Shown here: positions 61,290-64,000 of the stretch, one piece after another
Layout: each line of letters starts with the position of its first letter
Numbering within the stretch: position 1 is the first letter of the stretch
NCBI RefSeq assembly: GCF_003332885.2
Contig: NZ_QOWJ01000011.1
Span: 1-64,000, forward strand
DNA from: Paracnuella aquatica
Lineage (GTDB): Bacteria; Bacteroidota; Bacteroidia; Chitinophagales; Chitinophagaceae
Length of the DNA: 64,000 bases
Direction: 5' to 3'
Translations under genes and position numbers: made by a program
Notes under the pieces: model-generated
Seen by the model: only the letters and a program-made list of their open reading frames with translations
What the model was told of the DNA's origin: nothing
Database searches by the model: none

Positions 61290-62297
61290 TTATACACCCA
61301 TTGCTTTCCATGACATCAGGTTGTTGTACACAGCCTGCACAATGCGGGTAGCCGAGTTGCCGCTGGTGGCACCATTGGTATGTATGCCTACAGCAAAACG
61401 CTGGTTACCGATCTTCAGCCATACCGGCGAGCCGCTTTGTCCGCCCATCGTATCGATCTCGTAAGTAATCACCCGCGAGGCAACGCTTTTTGCTTTTTGT
61501 GCCATAAACCATTGCTGGTTGCCGCCTTTATCGCCGGGGTATCCCGATAGATTGAGCAGCGCTGCTTTAAGATAAGCGTCGTCTTTTACCGCAAAACCAA
61601 ACGCACCGGTGCGGGCACCTGGCCGGTAGTTGTTGGGTAAAATAATGGCGCCATAATCGTAGTTGCGATTTTTGCTTTGCGTCCAGCCCTGCACGCTGCG
61701 GAACACGGTGGCAACGCCGGAGCCAAAAGGCCGTGCAGCATCGTTCATGCCCGGGATCACTTCAATGCTGCGGGGCCAGCCGCCCTGGTCGTGCATATAC
61801 ACGCAGTGGCCGGCGGTAATAACGGTGCGGGGCGAAATAAGCCAGCCGGTACCAATATAACGGGCACCATTAGCCGCAGTTATTTTAAGGGCGCAAATGG
61901 CGTTCCATGGAAATGTGGAAGTGTTCAGGATCCTGGTGCGCTGGTCCTGCCCGATGATTACTTCGGTGGTGAGCAGGTCGCGTTCCAGCAGCTCGGGGTA
62001 CGATGCATAAATGGCATCCAGTGCAACGGCGTTTTCTTCAACCGCTTCAAAGCCGGGTTCTTCCAGTTGCGGCGCATCCAGCAGGCTCTCGGTTTCGCTG
62101 CGCGATGTGTTGCCTACTTCGCGGTCCACCTCGTTGGGGTTGAGCAGCACAAAACCGCCTTCGGGCACTTCAAATTCGGTTTCTTCGGCCAGGCCTTGCC
62201 GGCCGGTTCCGTTGCTTGTGGTAGGGGGTACTTCCAATGCAGGAATTTCGCTGGTTAAAGCATCAATGCCCAACGGTGTTGTCGTTTTTGCAGCCAT
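61290..62297 (-). CDS. Trypsin-like (glutamyl-endopeptidase type) serine protease
   Basis: A 335-residue serine protease. Its catalytic triad is visible as H164 in ITAGHCVY, D214 in NYDYGAII, and S288 in MGGQSGSPVW, a pattern like the V8/glutamyl endopeptidases. About 120 N-terminal residues form an acidic, Pro/Glu-rich propeptide-like segment. No standard signal peptide is seen at the start chosen (62297), nor in the 34 codons upstream, so export is unclear. It heads an operon with the lipoprotein and SPW-like gene. The specificity is not determinable from sequence. Confidence 0.88.
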   Translation of the reverse strand: MAAKTTTPLGIDALTSEIPALEVPPTTSNGTGRQGLAEETEFEVPEGGFVLLNPNEVDREVGNTSRSETESLLDAPQLEEPGFEAVEENAVALDAIYASYPELLERDLLTTEVIIGQDQRTRILNTSTFPWNAICALKITAANGARYIGTGWLISPRTVITAGHCVYMHDQGGWPRSIEVIPGMNDAARPFGSGVATVFRSVQGWTQSKNRNYDYGAIILPNNYRPGARTGAFGFAVKDDAYLKAALLNLSGYPGDKGGNQQWFMAQKAKSVASRVITYEIDTMGGQSGSPVWLKIGNQRFAVGIHTNGATSGNSATRIVQAVYNNLMSWKAMGV

Positions 62298-62738
62298 GAT
62301 GATTGGTTTTTTTGAAGTGAAATAAATGGGGCAAACGGCAGAATGGGCATGCTGCAAACAGTGGCGGGAGTAGGATACAGCCAATGGTGGTGCAGGCAAA
62401 GCGCTGCCTGTGACAGGCGGCGCCGAGAGAACCCGATTAAAGGATTATCAAAGATGGAAGGTGGGGCAGGATGGGATGGGTAGCTATCTCTGATAATGGC
62501 GAAAGCAATCGGTGTTCTTGCAATGTGTTACAATTTGGCGCACCGGCAAACGGGCTGCAAGCTGCCGCTGTTTCAAGCACACACGATCCGTTTCTTTTTG
62601 CGTTTGTCTGGCATAAATATAAACAATCATATTAGGAAATAAAATCTTTATTTATTGCTGGGCCTGTTGGTTTTAGGCCAAATTTTAGCCATTGGGTGGC
62701 ATGGTCTTTTTTACCGGTATCAATCCAAAAAATAAAAC
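62298..62738. other. Divergent intergenic region before the SDR gene
   Basis: About 440 bases. The right part (62600-62700) is A+T-rich and probably carries promoters for one or both divergent genes, but no pair of elements stands out. Confidence 0.4.
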
Positions 62739-63548
62739 ATGGAACAAACCTCAAAGGGCTATGCATTGATCACTGGTGCCTCCAGCGGCATTGGTTGGGA
62801 GTTGGCAAAATTGTTTGCCGCCGACGGCTATCCGCTGATCCTTGTTTCCCGGGATGCGGCTGAACTGGAGGCCAAGGCCAGTGAACTGGCAGGTGCACAT
62901 GGCGTGGAAGCAGTGGTGATTGCAAAAGACCTGTTTGTGCCGCAGGCTGCCACCGAACTGTACAACGAAATAAAAAGCCGCGGGCTCACTGTGGAAGTGT
63001 TGGTAAACAATGCCGGGCAGGGCCGCTATGGGCTGTTTGTAGCGTCTGATGTGGCACGGCAACTGGAAATCATACAGCTGAATGTAACGGCACTGGTCGA
63101 GTTGACGCATCATTTTTTAAAAGACATGGTGGCCCGAAATGGCGGCAAAATATTGCAGCTCGCATCCATTGCATCCGAAGTGCCGGGACCGCTGCAAAGC
63201 GTTTATCATGCCACCAAGGCGTTTGTGCTCAGCTTTACACAGGGCCTAATCAACGAGTTGAAAGATACCGGCGTTACCATGACGGCCTTGCAGCCCGGCG
63301 TGACTGATACCGACTTTTTCAACAAAGCCGATTTCCCGAAAGATCTGAAAATACTAGAACCGGATAGCATGGCCGACCCGGCAAAAGTGGCCAAAGACGG
63401 CTACGAGGCACTGATGAAGGGCGATGATAAAATTGTATCCGGCATGAAGAACAAAGTGATGACCACCATGAGCAATGTGATGCCCGATGCCCTGGTGGCC
63501 GAACAGATGCGGCAGATGCACACCAAGAAAAGCGATGAAAAGGAATAG
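62739..63548 (+). CDS. Short-chain dehydrogenase/reductase
   Basis: A 269-residue classical SDR. Cofactor motif TGASSGIG (near residues 13-20), NNAG (around 91), the catalytic Ser in ILQLASIAS, and the YxxxK pair in VYHATKAF. The Rossmann fold and size match the DltE/YdfG-like group with broad substrate range, so the substrate cannot be named. It is NADP- or NAD-dependent and cytosolic. It is transcribed singly and ends before a terminator hairpin. Confidence 0.93.
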   Translation: MEQTSKGYALITGASSGIGWELAKLFAADGYPLILVSRDAAELEAKASELAGAHGVEAVVIAKDLFVPQAATELYNEIKSRGLTVEVLVNNAGQGRYGLFVASDVARQLEIIQLNVTALVELTHHFLKDMVARNGGKILQLASIASEVPGPLQSVYHATKAFVLSFTQGLINELKDTGVTMTALQPGVTDTDFFNKADFPKDLKILEPDSMADPAKVAKDGYEALMKGDDKIVSGMKNKVMTTMSNVMPDALVAEQMRQMHTKKSDEKE

Positions 63549-63586
63549 GATGTTTATATCCTGTTAGCTTGAATAACTACAATTAA

Positions 63587-63623
63587 AAAGACCCCAGCGC
63601 TTTTTAAAGGCCGGGGTCTTTGT
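63587..63623 (+). terminator. Terminator of the SDR gene
   Basis: AAAGACCCC (63587-63595) pairs with GGGGTCTTT (63613-63621). Confidence 0.8.
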
Positions 63624-63774
63624 GGTATGAAAAAGGGCAGGATCTTTTGCTTGTTGCACCGCTGCCAATTGCTGCGGTGCCGTGGGCCAATGATTTCATG
63701 GGTTGCAACTGTTTTATAGACCCGAAAAATGGCGCAGGGTTTAATTTGCCTGGTAGCTAAAGGGCTTAAAAACC

Positions 63775-63806
63775 AGAAGGCCCGAAGCAAATGCTTCGGG
63801 CCTTCT
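63775..63806 (-). terminator. Terminator of the peptidase gene at the window end
   Basis: A 15-bp perfect stem, AGAAGGCCCGAAGCA and its complement, with a 2-base nominal loop, 30 bases after the M28 stop codon. Confidence 0.85.
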
Positions 63807-63835
63807 GTATGTTGTATTGATGCTGTTGCTCGATC

Positions 63836-64000
63836 TTATCGGCGCAGCGCTGGCAGTTCGCGGTCGCGTTTCAGCATGTCGTTGCGGTTGGCCATTTCCC
63901 ACGCGGTATGAAATACCAGGCGGGCACGCTTTTCCATCAGGTTGTAATTGATCTTGTCCGGCGTGTCGGTAGGCTTGTGGTAATCGGCGTGGGTGCCATT
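63836..64000 (-). CDS. M28 family peptidase, C-terminal fragment
   Basis: The last 54 codons of a gene that begins beyond the window. NGTHADYHKPTDTPDKINY contains the HADYH signature with the zinc ligand His of secreted M28 aminopeptidases, and KRARLVFHTAWEMANR is the family's C-terminal helix. The frame is open to the window edge and stops at 63836. The product would hydrolyse peptides in the periplasm or outside the cell. Confidence 0.85.
   Translation of the reverse strand, partial: NGTHADYHKPTDTPDKINYNLMEKRARLVFHTAWEMANRNDMLKRDRELPALRR

Overview
The window reads as a chromosome segment from a Bacteroidota bacterium, most likely family Chitinophagaceae. Evidence is two tandem SusC/SusD outer-membrane pairs, the gliding-motility genes gldE and gldD directly after ssb, a tiny COX24/mS38-like ribosomal protein, many lipoproteins and signal peptides, very few Shine-Dalgarno sequences, several TTG/GTG starts, and promoters resembling the Bacteroidota form TTG-N19/20-TAnnTTTG. 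Genus and species are inference. Most of the window has the look of a vertically inherited housekeeping chromosome with a fairly high G+C content. The first ~1.7 kb is visibly A+T-rich and looks acquired.

Layout. 1-1700: an AAA+ ATPase of the type paired with subtilisin-like (S8) proteases, followed at the window edge by what looks like a broken start of that protease. 1.7-8 kb: an NmrA-like reductase, a DUF1080 (keto-glycoside hydrolase-like) protein, a Tat-exported Gfo/Idh/MocA oxidoreductase flanked by two inverted copies of a structured ~135-bp repeat, a DUF416 protein and mutL. 8-15.5 kb: a lipoprotein, mreB-mreC-mreD (cell shape) and a large GH3 plus beta-lactamase-fold fusion enzyme. 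15.6-24 kb: a small membrane protein, ricT, holB (DNA polymerase III delta'), glutathione peroxidase, a beta-helix lipoprotein, comF and radA. 24.4-34.6 kb: a membrane zinc peptidase and two SusC/SusD pairs with no degradative enzymes beside them. 34.7-42 kb: RNase E/G, the COX24-like 30-residue protein, a TPR protein, HU, mutY, ssb, gldE and gldD.

42-52.6 kb: a FAD/Rieske oxidoreductase, a DUF2400/TIGR02757 pair, a zeta-toxin module with an overlapping 51-residue partner, a TIKI/ChaN-like protein, an S41 protease, an alpha/beta hydrolase, and a LytS/LytTR operon. That operon contains one normal kinase and one kinase paralogue that keeps its phospho-acceptor histidine but has lost its ATP-binding motifs. 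52.8-64 kb: a cystathionine gamma-synthase/lyase family enzyme, asparagine synthetase with a DUF2911 lipoprotein, a repeat-rich spacer and a second DUF2911 paralogue, ACP phosphodiesterase, a PepSY-like secreted protein, a deoxyhypusine-synthase-family enzyme, an operon of trypsin-like protease, lipoprotein and SPW-like membrane protein, an SDR dehydrogenase, and the 3' end of an M28 peptidase.

No rRNA, tRNA, CRISPR array or intact insertion sequence was recognised. Three families of dispersed or inverted repeats occupy intergenic spaces. The strongest candidates for unusual biology are the pseudokinase-bearing LytS/LytTR operon, the toxin-first zeta module, the covarying inverted repeats around the Gfo/Idh/MocA gene, and the orphaned AAA+ ATPase.
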